In this document: positions 10,540-24,300 of the stretch, piece by piece | Position numbering within the stretch: the first letter of the stretch is position 1 | Layout of the letters: every line of letters starts with the position of its first letter | Assembly: GCF_017562075.2 (NCBI RefSeq) | Contig: NC_054082.1 | Span: 28,008,231-28,072,230, forward strand | DNA length: 64,000 bases | Source of the DNA: Anopheles merus | Lineage: Eukaryota; Arthropoda; Insecta; Diptera; Culicidae | Direction of reading: 5' to 3' | Program-made: the position numbers and the translations under genes | The notes under the pieces: model-generated | Database searches by the model: none | The model's input: only the letters and a program-made list of their open reading frames with translations | Told to the model about the DNA's origin: nothing

Positions 10540-12068
10540 ATGGTAATTATTGAACGATTTCTTCAACTATTTCTTTTTCTAAAAGCCTCTTTGAGTGTTA
10601 CATTGTTTGCGGCTGATGTTCTTTTCTATTTGCGTTTAGAATACAAACAGCTACGTCTATTTGGGAGAATGGTACCAGAAAGAGGCGGACCTGAACCGGC
10701 AGCTGGTGGTTAGCTTCTTTCCTAGCGATAATTCAGTTGAGCTGGTCGACCTGAAAACAAGGAAAACCTTCCTGAGGCGTACCAAAATCGAAGAGCTAAA
10801 CGAGAATGACTTCTTCATCGGTGCCAAGCTGCTTATTTTTGGCAAACAGATCAACATTCTTGACTATGGAGATGCGAAAACGAGGAACAAGAAGTCCGAC
10901 GAACAGCTGTGAGTTATCGTGGCGCTAAAATCTTACGTTATATCGGTATGCAACATTTAGCTAATATTTCCTCCATTCGGCAGTTCGTTTGGGTTGATAA
11001 AAGCGGAAGCATTGCTACATATCGGCGAAATACTGACGAAGATACACAAGGCAGGATTGGGCGTACGTCGGCTGGCGATGCTGAAGATAGACGAAAACTA
11101 TTCCTCCATGCTGAAAACCGTGCGCTCGGAGGCCTCGAGCTTGAACTACCTGATGGACTGTATGCCAAGCCAATCGTTTGTCGCGCTGGAGATTATAGGC
11201 AACAATGCGTACAACCAGTACCGGGAGCTATGCGGACCGGAATCCATTGCCGAGGCAAAGCAGTGCGCTCCGAACAGCTTCCGGGGACTGTACGGGTCCG
11301 ATGTTTACTGCTCACGTTCAGCAGACGATGCGGCAAATGTACGAACTCGTTTGACACCAGCGGGGAAACATGTTATTTCCGATGCAAAATAATTGTTAAC
11401 GTTTTCTTTTATCAATTGCAGGAAGCTCGTTTCGTATTTCTAAACAACGATATTAAGCTCGTACTGCGTTCTTCGGCCCTTTACACCAACAGCACACTGT
11501 GCATTATCAAACCGCATGCCGTGCGCGAAGGCAAAGCGGGCGAAATTATTACGGAAATTTTGCGCAAAAAGTTCACCGTCACCGCAATTAAGATGCTTCG
11601 GTTCGAGCGTCCCAATTGCGAGGAGTTTCTGGAAGTATACAAAGGAGTTGTGCCCGAATACGAGGTACTTGGTGGAATGGTTTCATTCGAACGAGATGAA
11701 GAAATAATAGTTTTAACGCCCTTTTTTGCATTTCTTTCATGTAGTCCATGGTAATGCAGATGATCAGTGGCGATTGTATGGCGTTAGAAATCACGAACAA
11801 GTTTGACGATAACCGCAGCACCTACCAAAGTTTTAGAGACTTTTGTGGTCCGGTTTGCCCGGTAAGTGGCGAATCATTCAACCGATTTATGCATCAGTTA
11901 ATTACAAAAAAAAATCCTTTCCTTTTCCAGGAGGCAGCGAAACTCACCCGACCGCAAACGTTGCGTGCCCTATTCGGAAAGAATAAAGTAATGAACGCCG
12001 TACACTGTACCGATCTGGAGGAGGATACTACGCTTGAGTTGGAGTACGTTTTTAAGTTTTTAAATTAA
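10540..12068 (+). CDS. NME7: Nucleoside diphosphate kinase 7 (DM10 plus two NDK domains)
   Basis: Ciliary and centrosomal NDK-family protein. Vertebrate NME7 is a microtubule inner protein of axonemal doublets and binds the gamma-tubulin ring complex. Six exons join in frame to 374 residues (human about 376): 10540-10542, 10640-10908, 10984-11338, 11422-11664, 11745-11861, 11931-12068. The DM10 domain spans about 1-90 (YLGEWYQKEADLNRQL..FLRRTKIEEL). NDK domain A spans about 93-210 (FGLIKAEALLHIGEI). NDK domain B spans about 230-374 (TLCIIKPHAVREGKAGEI). Domain B keeps the catalytic His in NAVHCTDL. Domain A shows VYCSRSADD where the His motif should be, so it is probably inactive. The start is inferred: exon 1 contributes only the ATG, since NTNSYVYLGEWY follows directly at the exon 2 acceptor. 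Confidence 0.88.
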
Positions 12069-12170
12069 ATATCTGTAACACGTGGTGTGTGAAGAGCTCA
12101 TTCCGTCCGAATTGATTTGTAATTTTAATATGCTTCATCGAAATGTTTGTGTTTGTGTGATCGTCTCTGA

Positions 12171-12176
12171 AATAAA
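12171..12176 (+). terminator. Candidate poly(A) signal of NME7
   Basis: AATAAA 103 bases after the NME7 stop codon. Confidence 0.6.
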
Positions 12177-12301
12177 CTGTATTTTGTCATTTTATACATC
12201 TGAAAGCGTTTTAACAGGTGGTTGAATGCCACTCGGCGTAACAACGTGCATGGTAACCAAGACGCCATTGCTATGTACATTCGTACAGGGGAAGTGGTAC
12301 C

Positions 12302-12315
12302 GTTGCCATGGAAGC
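12302..12315 (+). promoter_or_regulatory. X-box-like site upstream of the dynein heavy chain gene
   Basis: GTTGCCATGGAAGC matches the palindromic X-box GTTGCCATGGCAAC at 12 of 14 positions. It has an intact left half and a degenerate right half, and ends 77 bases before the inferred start codon. A separate GGTAACC half-site lies at about 12252. Confidence 0.5.
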
Positions 12316-12392
12316 TATGTACGACATTTAAACATTTTCAGTGAGTATGCATGAAGCATCTCAGCCAGTCTGAAAGACGTATTTCAACCGAA

Positions 12393-15300
12393 ATGAGCAA
12401 ACCGGCAGGACAGAAGAAATTAAAGTCGGCTCTAACGAAACCAAAAGCCGCCTTTACATTCGCGTTGAGTGAGTAAGTATTAAGGAGAACCTATTATTTT
12501 TGTCGATCACATGCAAATGTCCCGTTTCTCAATGCCTGCACAGTGAACGGAGAAAACGGATTGCGGCCCGTACCCGGCAGCTCAACAAACCCGTATTGAT
12601 TGATTTGGAGGTGCTGATCCAGGACAGGATCAAGTGCTTGAAGGACAACAGCTTCGTATTCCTAACGTATGCTTATTCCAAAAACAGCGAACATTTCACT
12701 CCGTATAGTTTTCTGTAAGTTTTTGTCTACTAATTTTGTTAAGAATCTATCCTAACTTTTGCCCCCATTTTACGCGGTCCTCAGGGAGGTTCCATTTAGC
12801 AAGGCTGACAAACATGAGTACTTTACCGTGAGCCGGCACGGCGTAACATACTGGAGCGATTCGGAAAATCATTTTACCGCGCTCGATGCGTGGCTGGCCG
12901 ACTATCGCAAGTACCGGCGACTTACGGAGCTGGGCTTTTTCAAACACTATCGCCTCGCGAAAGCGTTCCGCATCTGGCTGCGCAACATACAGTGGTACAA
13001 GTATGAGAATGCGCGCCAAAAGATTGCTGCCAGTGCATTCGTCGTCCTTCCGCGGCTGGCTAGAGCGTTGCTGACGATGCAAGATGAGTACGTGCAGCTG
13101 GTAGGGTTTCGGTTTTTCGACGTTTCCGTGTCGGAAAACTGGCATCTGCCTTACTTCATCGAGACGCAGATGACCACCTTCGAGCAGGTGCGCGATCTGC
13201 TTCAGCAGTTGCGTGAAAAGATGCGTAACGTTCTATGTAAGCGACGGGCCGGGGAGTATTGCGTACGAGGGAGTTGCGCAAATTGCATACATTACCCGAA
13301 ATTCTACATTTGTTTTCAGATGATGCATGCTGCAACACGCTAATCGATCGTGGGTTTTCACCCCAAGACGAAGCGATTAATGTGACCAACAAAAAGAAGC
13401 TTAAGGACATGATGAGCTTCACCGAGCGTGCTAATAAGCGCAAGCTGTGCGCACTGTTGGCCCGTTTTCTAGCGTGTGCCGATCAGAAAATGATAACGCT
13501 GCTGCATCAAATTCTACGCGAGTCGTTCAAAAATTTGGCCAACGTTTTCTCGGTTTTTATGGAAGAATGCGCAACGGACGGGCACACTTCGAAGCCGCCA
13601 TTCATGAACGTGGAGCTGGTGCTGAAACCGACACACATCGATCTGGATCCATCGCGCGAAGTGACCACACGAATGCTGGAAGACTTGAGCAATCTGGTGA
13701 TGCGTACGGTTTACAAGATTGATCGCTTTCAAAGTGATGCCTTTTTCGATGTCTATACGGAGTGAGTTGCTCAGCTTAGAGCGGAAGTTTGAAGACAGTC
13801 TCTCTCTATTTGTTGTTTTCTTCAAATTTCCAGGCCAACCATAATGGGAAGAAAGGAGGACCGCCTGTGCGGCAACCCTCCCAGTCTGGACTTCATCATT
13901 TACAACGATACGCAGCTTACGTACGATATGAAAACCATCTTCGACGGCATTATCGTAGCGTACAACAGTGTCGACGACTACGTGAAACAGTTCGATCGGA
14001 TCCGCTTATCGTACCAGGAGAATCTAGCCGTCGATCACGATGTGATCAGAGGAGAAACTAATCTAGAGGTGTTGCGAATGTACTGCGAACGGTTCACCAA
14101 CCAGATGGCAGACCTGGAACAGATACAGGAGTCGCATCCACTGGGGCTGCTGCAGGTGAAGCAGGTTGCGTTTCGTGAGGAGATCACACCCATCTGCCAG
14201 CAGCTGCTGGCGGTGCTGGACGAAACCATACCCCGGTTGGCAATGGAGAAGATCAACTACGTCGAGCAGAAGGGCGAAGAGCTGCAGACGAAGCTGCTGA
14301 TTGTGCCGGAGGAAACTAATCACTACATCTACTACTTTAATCATATGGAGGTTTGCCACGAGCATGTCGCAAGTTTGCAGAAGGAGCTCAACTATGCGTA
14401 CGAGGCGTTAAAAATTATGAAAAAATATCATGTTACCTTCCGCGACGAGGACAAGGATAAATATTTGGGTAAGCCTAGTCTGAATGTGTCTGTCAAGTAT
14501 TCGTTTAAAACTATTAACCTTTAACGGCTGTATATCGTTCCAGACATGGAAGAGTTTCTTAACGAAATCAGCGTAACTCTGGAAACTAAACGAGCACAAA
14601 AGCAGGATTTGATCAACAAGTTTGACCTATGCCTGCAAGCGGATATCACGAAAATATTCTCCGAAGTTGAAGATATCCACGAGGAGGTCCTAAAAGAATG
14701 GCTACTCGATCTTGGCTCCGACCCAGCGCTCGTCCGCGACTGTTTGATTGACCTGTCCGAACGGTTAACGATGTGCCAACGGAAGGCACAGGAGTATAAG
14801 AAATATCAGAAAGAATTTCGCCTCGAAGTGACACGGTTTGAAAAGCTCGATCAGGTTATCAATGAGGTTAAGCTGCGTCAGATCCTCTGGGACAGTGTGC
14901 AGCAGTGGAAAGAGTCGGTGGAGATATGGAACGAAATACACTTCAACGAGCTCAGCATGGATGAGGTGGAAGCGTTGAATACGAAAATCCTGAAAAACTG
15001 TGCCATGCTCGACAAGAACCTGCCGAAGAATGACATCATCCCCAAACTGAAGGCTGAGGCGGAAGAGTTCAAAGACAAGATACCGGTGCTTGGGTTTTTG
15101 CGCAATCCCGCACTCAAGACACGGCACTGGATCAAGATCGAACAGATACTGAACCGGCATCTCGCGGAGGAGACGGAAATTTACCTCCACACCTTCGAGG
15201 ACGCGAACGCATTCGAGGAGGACATAGCGGCCGAACTGATGGAAGTGTCCAACATGGCCAGTGCCGAGGCGGGACTGGAAACGCTGCTCAACAAGGTGGA

Positions 15301-18300
15301 AAACGCCTGGAAGGAGCTGGAGCTGACCGTGATCAGTCATCGCGACCATCGGGACGTGTTCGTGCTAGCAGGGGTCGACGAAATACAGACCGTGCTGGAT
15401 GAGTCCAGCATTAACGTTACTACGGTGGCCGCCTCCCGGCACGTCGGCCCCATCAAACCCAAGGTGGACGATTGGGTCTCTCAGCTGGACCTTTTTTCCC
15501 GCACACTCGACGAGTGGACGCAGTGCCAGCAGTCGTGGATCTATCTGGAGGCAATATTTTCCGCGCCCGACATTCAACGCCAGCTGCCGCACGAAACGCA
15601 AATGTTCCTGCAAGTCGACAAAGCGTGGAAGGATCTGATGCGCCGCACGCAAAAGGCGCCCCTTGCCCTGGCAGCGATGACGGCCGACGGAGTGCTGGAG
15701 CAGCTGCAAATCAACAACGTGCTGCTGGAAAAGGTTACCCGCTGTCTGGAGGCGTACCTGGAGGTGAAGCGTATGGCGTTCCCGCGGTTCTACTTCCTGT
15801 CCAATGACGAGCTGCTGGAAATATTAGCCCAAACGAAAAACCCGTACGCGGTACAGCCGCACCTGTCCAAGTGCTTCGATGCGATTGCAAAGATCGAGTT
15901 TGGCAAGAAGAAAACCGAAACGGGCGAATCGGTTATGACCAACGACATTATAGCGATGATCTCGCCGGAGGGTGAGCGGCTTACGTTCGGTGTCGGGCTG
16001 AAGGCTCGCGGTGCGGTCGAGGACTGGCTTTCGAAGGTGGAAGAAGCGATGTTCCTGGCGGTAAAGCGTTACATGCGCCACGGTTATCGTGTGTACGGGC
16101 TGAAGGATCGCTCGTACTGGATGCAGGAGCAACCGAATCAGGTCGTACTGACCATCTCCCAGCAGCAGTGGGCAGCGGACGTCCATGCCATCCTGGAAGC
16201 GGGCGGCAATGTGGACAAAGGCATGGAGGAGTTCCACGATAAGCTGACGAAAAACTTAACTGTTCTGGCTGCGATTGCACGGACCAAAATTTCCAAACTT
16301 GTCCGGAAGGTGCTGTGCGCACTGATCACCATCGATGTGCACGCGCGTGATATGATCGCGGGCATGGTGGCAAAGCGAGTGCAAAAGTCGTAAGTATCTT
16401 TGAATTATTTTGCTTGGTCTGCGTGTATCTAAACATTTCCCTTTTTTCAGAACCGATTTCGAATGGTTGAAAATGTTACGCTACTACTGGATGCCGGAAA
16501 CGGAGGTGATAGAAACGAAAATGGCATCCGCCAATCTGCCCTACTTCTACGAGTATCTCGGTGCCGGCGGAGTGCTGGTAATAACTCCGCTCACCGATCG
16601 CTGCTACCTCTGCCTAATGGGCGCACTGCAGATGGATCTCGGTGGCGCTCCGGCCGGTCCGGCCGGTACGGGCAAAACGGAAACGACCAAAGATTTAGCC
16701 AAAGCGCTCGCTATCCAGTGCGTGGTGTTCAACTGCTCCGACGGGTTGGATTACAAGATGATGGGACGATTCTTTACCGGGCTTGCCCAGTCGGGCGCCT
16801 GGTGCTGCTTCGACGAGTTCAACCGCATCGATATCGAGGTGCTTTCGGTCATAGCTCAGCAGCTCATTACGATACGCAACGCCAAGGCGGCCAAAATGAA
16901 ACGCTTTCTTTTCGAGGGGCGCGAAATCCGGCTAAAGCCTTCCTGTGCCGCCTTCATCACGATGAATCCCGGGTACGCCGGAAGAACGGAGCTGCCGGAC
17001 AATCTGAAAGCACTGTTTCGGCCAATTTCCATGATGGTCCCGGACTATGCGCTCATCGCCGAGGTTATACTGTACTCGGAGGGTTTCGAAGGGTCGAAGA
17101 TACTGGCCAAAAAGATGGTCCAGATGTACAAACTATGCAGCGAGCAGCTGAGCCAGCAGGATCACTACGATTTCGGTATGCGCGCGGTCAAGAGCGTGCT
17201 CGTCATGGCGGGTGCACTGAAGCGCGCCTCGCCCGATCAAGCCGAAGACGTCACGCTGATTTCGGCGTTGCGTGACTCAAACTTGCCCAAATTTTTGGCC
17301 AATGATGCGGTGCTCTTTAACGGAATTTTAAGCGATCTTTTCCCGGGCGTGGATTTGCCCGAGCCAGAGCGCGGCGAGCTGCAGCAAGCCATCGAGCAGT
17401 GCATGATCGATCAGAACCTGCAGCCCGTGCCGGAGTTGGTGCTGAAGACGCTTCAGCTCTACGAAACGATGGTAGTGCGCTGGGGCGTCATGCTGGTAGG
17501 GCCTACGGGCAGTGGCAAAACGACCGTATTGCACATACTGGCGAATGCGTTCGAGAAGCTGCACGCCGAAAACGCCCCGGGGCCACTGTACCGCCCAGTG
17601 CGCATACAAACGCTTAATCCCAAAGCTATCTCGATGGATGAGCTGTACGGGTTTGTGAATCTGGCGACAATGGAATGGCGCGACGGGCTGCTCGGTATGG
17701 CCATCAGATCGGCAGTGATTGTGACAGGTTTGTTCTTTGATCGTTTTGTCCCTTTGCTACCATTTCTTATCAAATGCTTCCTTCCCAGACGAAATTCACC
17801 AATGGGTTGTTTGTGACGGTCCCGTGGATGCGGTATGGATTGAAAATTTGAACACGGTACTGGATGATAACAAAATGCTCTGTTTGGCCAACTCGGAACG
17901 CATCAAGCTGACGAGCTGGGTGCACATGGTGTTCGAGGTGCAGGACCTGGCGCAAGCTTCTCCGGCCACCGTCTCCCGCTGCGGCATGGTGTACATGGAT
18001 CCAGTACACCTCGGATGGTCCTCGATCGTGAAATCGTGGTTGAACACGGTCCAACATCTACACCTCGATGGTGACTTAAAATCGCACATACTCTCACTGT
18101 ACGAGCGGCACTACGAAACAGTTACGAAATATTTGCACCGCAACTGCAAGTGGAACATTCATCAGGTCAACATCAGCAAGCTGACGATGATGACCAAGCT
18201 GCTCTTTCTGCTGCTGCAGGAAACCCAGGGATTGCACCTGATGGAGCGGGGCGAAGCGAAGCATTACATTTTCAAAATGTTTACCTGGAGCATGCTCTGG

Positions 18301-21300
18301 TCGTTTGGCGGTAACTTGCTGGACGAGTCGAAAGCTCAGTTTGAGCAGTACTATCGGACGCTGCAGAACGAGGAAGAATTAGGACTGTAAGTATTGACGC
18401 CTTTTTTTTTTTTTTTTGGACAAAAAGTTAATTTTAGTGTAAACCTCTTTTTGTGCAAAACAAATCTCCAAAAGATTACCCAAGGATACGCTCTGGGATT
18501 TTCGAATCAACACGAAAACGCGCACCTGGGAAAGTTGGAATGCGATACACCCGAAGTTTGTCTACAACCCTTCGGTGCCCTATTTCGATCTGCTAGTGCC
18601 CACGCTCGATACCACCAAGTATGGGTTCGTGGCCGAGATGCTGCTGCAGCATCAATACCCGGTACTGTTTACCGGCGACACCGGTGTGGGCAAGTCGGTC
18701 CTTGCGCGAGAAATTCTTAACCGCCTGATGCAGCGTGACGTGATACCGATCTTTGTAAACTTTTCCGCACAAAGTGAAAGCGCACGCACGCAGGAGATCA
18801 TCGAGTCACGTCTCGAGCGGCGCAAAAAGACCTTACTTGGGGCGCCCATTAACAAGCGAATCGTGGTGTTCATCGACGACGTTAACATGCCCAAGCTGGA
18901 CCGTTACGGAAGCCAGCCGCCGATCGAGCTGCTGCGCCAGTTTGCCGACTTCCGCGGAGTGTACGATCGGGAAAAGATGTACTGGAAGGACATTGTCGAC
19001 GTGACGCTTGGGGCTGCCTGTGCACCGCCCGGCGGTGGGCGCAACGTGCTGACGGCACGTTTCATCCGTCATTTTGCCCTGTTTTCTCTGCCCTCGCCGA
19101 ACAGCGATACGCTGAAGACGATCTTCAAGGCAATTTTGGCCGGTTTCTTGAGCGAGTTCAACATGGCGATACGTCCCCTAGCTGAACCGATCGTTGAGAC
19201 GGCCGTCGCCGTGTACGAGCGCATCTCGGCCGAGTTGTTGCCCACGCCGAAGAAATCACACTACGTTTTTAATCTGCGCGATTTGTCCAAGTGTGTGCAG
19301 GGCGTGCTGCAGGCGGACTCATCGGCGTACATCAATCCCATGCAGCTGATGCGTCTGTTTTATCACGAATCGCTGCGCATCTTCTACGATCGGTTGATCA
19401 ACGAGGAGGATAAGACGTACTTCAAGCAGCTGCTGCAGGACTGTTGTGAAAAGTTTTTCGAAACGACGATCGTGCAGCCGGAGGAGACGATCATGTTCGG
19501 GGACTTTATGGTGTTCGGCCAGGCGCCGGAGGATCGCGTGTACGAGGAGATTAAGGAGATGAAGAAATTGAAATCGATTTTGCTGGACTATTTGGAGGAC
19601 TACAATGGCACTGTGGGAACGGAGATGAATCTGGTTTTCTTCGCAGACGCCGTCGAACATATCGTCCGGTTGGCACGGTTGTTGCGCTCGGAGCGTGGCA
19701 ATGGGCTGCTGGTGGGTGTATCCGGAATGGGGAAGCAGAGCCTGGCAAAGCTGGCTGCCCACATCAATGGCTACCAGTGTCATCAGATTGCACTGCGGCG
19801 GGGCTACGATCACAGCTGCTTCCATGAAGATCTTCGCCGGATCTATTGGATTGCGGGAGTGCTCAACAAACCGACCGTGTTCCTGATCACCGACACGCAA
19901 ATCGTGCACGAAGCGTTCATGGAAGACATAAACAACATTCTAAACTCGGGCGAGGTACCGAATCTGTTCGAGGGCGATGAGTATGAGAAGATCATTCTAA
20001 ACACCCGGCAGCCGTGCATTGAGAGTGGCCATCCGAATCAAACGCGCGATGGCATATTTGAGTTCTTCATCAAGCGCGTCCGGGCCAACCTTCACGTCAT
20101 CATGTGCATGAGCCCAGTGGGCGATACGTTCCGCGGGCGCTGTCGAATGTTTCCTTCGCTGGTGAACTGCTGCACGATCGACTGGTTCGTGAAGTGGCCG
20201 GCGGAGGCACTGCGCAGCGTCGCGATCGGATCGCTAAAGGATGTCTCCGACAACGAGGTGCAGTGCAAACATTTGGCCCAAATCTGCGTCATGATACACG
20301 AAAGTGTGGAGAGCATATCGGAGCGATTCTATCGCGAGATGCGTCGCCACTACTACACCACGCCGAGCAGCTATCTGCAGCTGCTGAATCAGTACCGGGT
20401 GCTGGTGCAGAAGCGGATCGACTCTATCATACAGAAGAAGGATCGCATTGCCAACGGGTTGAGCAAAATTCTGGAAACCAACCAAGTAGTGGCCGAAATG
20501 GGAGAGGAGCTGAAGAAATTCGTCCCGATATTGGAGGAAAAGTCGAAAAACATGAAAGAGCTGTTGGCCAAGCTGGATAAGGACAATGCAATGGCGGAGA
20601 GTGTAAAGAAAAGTGTGGCCAAGGATGAGGCCGAGGCAAAGATTAAGGCGGCCGAAACGCAGGAAATTGCCGATGAGGCGGCGAAGGATCTGGAAATCGT
20701 ACTGCCCACACTGCAGGCGGCCCAGGACGCGCTGAAATCGCTCAACAAAAATGACATCAACGAGCTGCGCGTCTTCCAGAAACCTCCAAAGCTGGTACAG
20801 TTCGTAATGGAAGCGGTGTGCATACTCCTCGGAGCAAAGTAAGAGATTAATCGGATATATCGGTTTGCTTGTATCGTCACAAATTGCCCTCTCTTTTCAG
20901 GCCCGATTGGAACACGGCTAAGGTGGTGATGTCGGATGTAAACTTTTTGAAAAAACTGGAAGATTACGACAAGGAACACATACCAGAGGCCATTATAAAG
21001 AAAATTAAATCGTACGTCGATCACAAAGATTTCCAGCCGGCGGTAAGTGAGAATGGAATCACGACGTGCAAACACTCGCTTAAATTTATAAATTACTCTC
21101 ATTTTCCGAATTCTTGCAGACTATTGAGAAAGTCTCCAAAGTCGCTAAATCGATGTGCCTCTGGGTGATTGCCATAGAAAAGTACGCCAAGATCTACAAA
21201 GTAGTGGAGCCAAAGATCAAGCGACAAAAAGCGGCCGAACAAGAGCTGGGAGAAGTGATGCAGCTGCTCAAGTCGAAGCAGAGCGAGCTGGCCGAAATCG

Positions 21301-24300
21301 AAGCGAAAATAACGATGCTTATGGCAAACCTGGAAGAGAAAAAGCGCGAAATGAAGCTATTGCAGGATCACAATGATCTTACCAGTGCCCGTTTAAATCG
21401 TGCCGGACGACTAACATCTGCCCTGGCAGACGAGGAAGTACGCTGGCGCGAGACAGTGAAGCAGTTAACGGCGGAACATTTTGCGGTGCCCGGGGACGTC
21501 CTGGTGGCGTCTGCATACGTTGCCTATTTGGGTGCATTTCCAATCGACTATCGCCGTACGCTGTCCGAAATCTGGGTGTCGGAGTGCAAACGGTTAAACA
21601 TTCCAAGCAGTCCCACCTTTAGTTTGGTGCAGATTCTGGGGGACTCCTATCAGATACGCCAGTGGAACATGTACGGATTGCCGCGCGATGAAATATCGGT
21701 GGAGAATGGAATCATCGCAACAGAGGGTGGTCGCTGGCCGCTCATGATCGATCCGCAGGAACAAGCGAACCGCTGGATACGTAGCATGGAGTCACGGAAC
21801 GAGCTGCGCATTATTAAACTGACCGATGGAAATATGATGCGCATTTTGGAAGTATGGTAAGAATTGGTTGATGAAAGCGACCCGGTCGAATGGTCTTTAA
21901 TCGCTTGTACATCCCTTTATCCCACACACGAACAAACAGCATACGACAAGGATTTCCAATGTTGATCGAAGATGTGCAGGAGACGTTAGATCCTGTCCTC
22001 GGTACGATCCTTATGAAGCAGGTGTTTCTGCAAAATGGTCGACTCATGATCAAGTTAGGTGACGTGGACGTAGATTATGATAGCAATTTTCGACTGTACA
22101 TGACCACAAAGCTTCCGAATCCGCACTTTCTGCCCGAAATATGCATTCAAGTTAGTTTGGTCAACTTCCTTGTCTCGCGGAGTGGTCTCGAGGATCAGCT
22201 ATTGGCGTAAGTAGATAAACGCGTGTGAACGCCCATTGCGCTCATACATCTTATGTTCGTTCCAACTCGCCCTAATTTAGTGAGATCATCAAGATTGAGC
22301 TACCGGAGATGGAAAAGCAGCGCAACGATCTCATCACTACCATTAATGCAGATAAGCAGCAGCTGCTACTGCTGGAAGACAAGATACTGAAAGTTCTGTA
22401 CAGCTCCCAGGGCAACATTCTCGACGACGAGGAGCTGGTGGAGTCGCTGAACGAATCCAAGGAAATATCCACCATCATCGCGGACCGGCTCATTGAAACC
22501 GAGCGCACCGAGCTGAACATTGCTGCCACGCGCGAAAAGTATCGCGTGCTGGCGGCGCGCGGCGCTATTCTGTACTTCGTGGTGGCCTCCCTGTCCGAGA
22601 TTGACCCGATGTACCAGTTCAGCCTGCGCTATTTCACCCAGGTGTACTGTTCGGTGGTGGAACAGCCGCACGCACGGATGGAACTGCCCGAACGGCTCGC
22701 AACACTGCTGGAGGACATTACCTTTACCGTGTTTTCCAACATCTGTCGTGGGCTGTTCGAGAAGCACAAGCTTATATGTGGGTTTTTGGTTGCGTTTGCC
22801 ATCTGCAAGGAGGCACAGGAGTTTTCCGACGAAGAGTTTAGCTTCATCGTACGTGGGCCCTCGCAGCGAAAGTTTTCCCTCGAGCGGAAACCATCCTTCC
22901 TGAGCGATAATCAGTGGATAGCTTGCTGCTTTCTCGAGGTGCACGATCCGGTCCAGTTTGCCGACCTGACGAACCATCTGCACCGATCGCTGATCATCGC
23001 GATTGAGGATTTCCGTGAGGACCTTTGCCTTGCGCCCGTGCCCGAACCGGCAGCGATCGACTGGAATGCTAGGCTGTCGGTTTCAGAGAAGCTAATGCTG
23101 GTGGCGGCACTGAAGGATGAATTTTTGGTCATCGCCGTAACGGAGTTCATTCGTCACGCGCTCGGCAAGCGGTACACTGAGCCACCGAAAAATACTAGCC
23201 TTGCCTCGCTGTACGCGGACATATCGCCGTCCATACCGCTGGTGTTCGTACTGTCGGCAGGATCCGACCCAATGACGGCGTTGATCAAATTCGCCCAGGA
23301 ACGGGACTGCGTCGAGCGACTGCACTCTATTTCGCTCGGCCAGGGACAGGGCCCGGCAGCGGAGGCTTTAATAGAGGCCGGAACTCGGAGCGGTCATTGG
23401 GTTTTTCTGCAGAATTGCCATCTGGCAACGTCCTGGATGGAAGCGATGGAAAAAATCGTCAATCGCATCGCAATGGGTTTGCAAACGGTCGACACCAACT
23501 TCCGGCTGTTCCTCTCATCCATGCCGGTGCGTACGTTCCCGATCAGCGTGCTGCAGAATTCGGTAAAGGTAACGAACGAACCGCCGAAGGGTTTGCGTTC
23601 AAATCTCGTGCGCTCGCTAACCGAGCTGGATCGCAGCTGGTTCGAATTCCACGTGCTCGGCGCGCAGTGGCGTGCGCTCGTCTTCGGTCTGTGCATGTTC
23701 CACGGCGTTATCCTGGAGCGGCGCAAATTTGGCCCGCTGGGTTGGAACATTACGTACGAGTTTAGCGAAAGTGATCGCGAGTGTGCCCTCCGCACGTTGG
23801 ACATCTATTGCGATCGGGAGCTGAGAGCACCGATACCGTGGGATGCGCTAGAATACATCAACGGTGAGATCACTTACGGGGGCCGCGTAACGGACGTTTG
23901 GGATCAGCGTTGTTTGCGAGCGATATTGAAGCGCTTCTCATCGCCGATGATACTGACCGACGCGTACAGCTACAGTGCGAGCGGATTGTACCATTGCCCG
24001 ACCGGCGATGAGGCACGCAAGATCGGTGGGTTTTTGGAGTACGCCGGGCAGCTGTCCATACACGATCCACCGGACATATTCGGGATGCACGAGAACGCAA
24101 ACATCATTTTCAACCGAAACGAAACGTACTTCTTTCTGAACACGCTGCTCGAAAGCCAGTCCGGTGGCGATTCGCTCGGAGAGGAAGCGATGGCCGCCAT
24201 GGACAAGATGTGTTTGGAGAAAATTGATTCGATACGCAAAGCCGTAGCATCTTCCATCGAGTACGACGAGCTGCATCCAAGCTTGCTGCAACGGGATGCT

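Larger units (their letters stand above)
12069..12392. other. Short intergenic region NME7 to DNAH6
   Basis: 324 bases between stop and start codons of two same-strand ciliary genes. Contains the NME7 poly(A) signal and a candidate X-box for the dynein gene. Confidence 0.6.

Noticed and set aside
18387..18474. Possible break in the dynein gene at a poly(T)-rich intron with a weak acceptor
   Set aside because: Joining 18386 to 18475 restores frame and the conserved dynein sequence (LPKDTLWDFRIN), so it is a normal intron.
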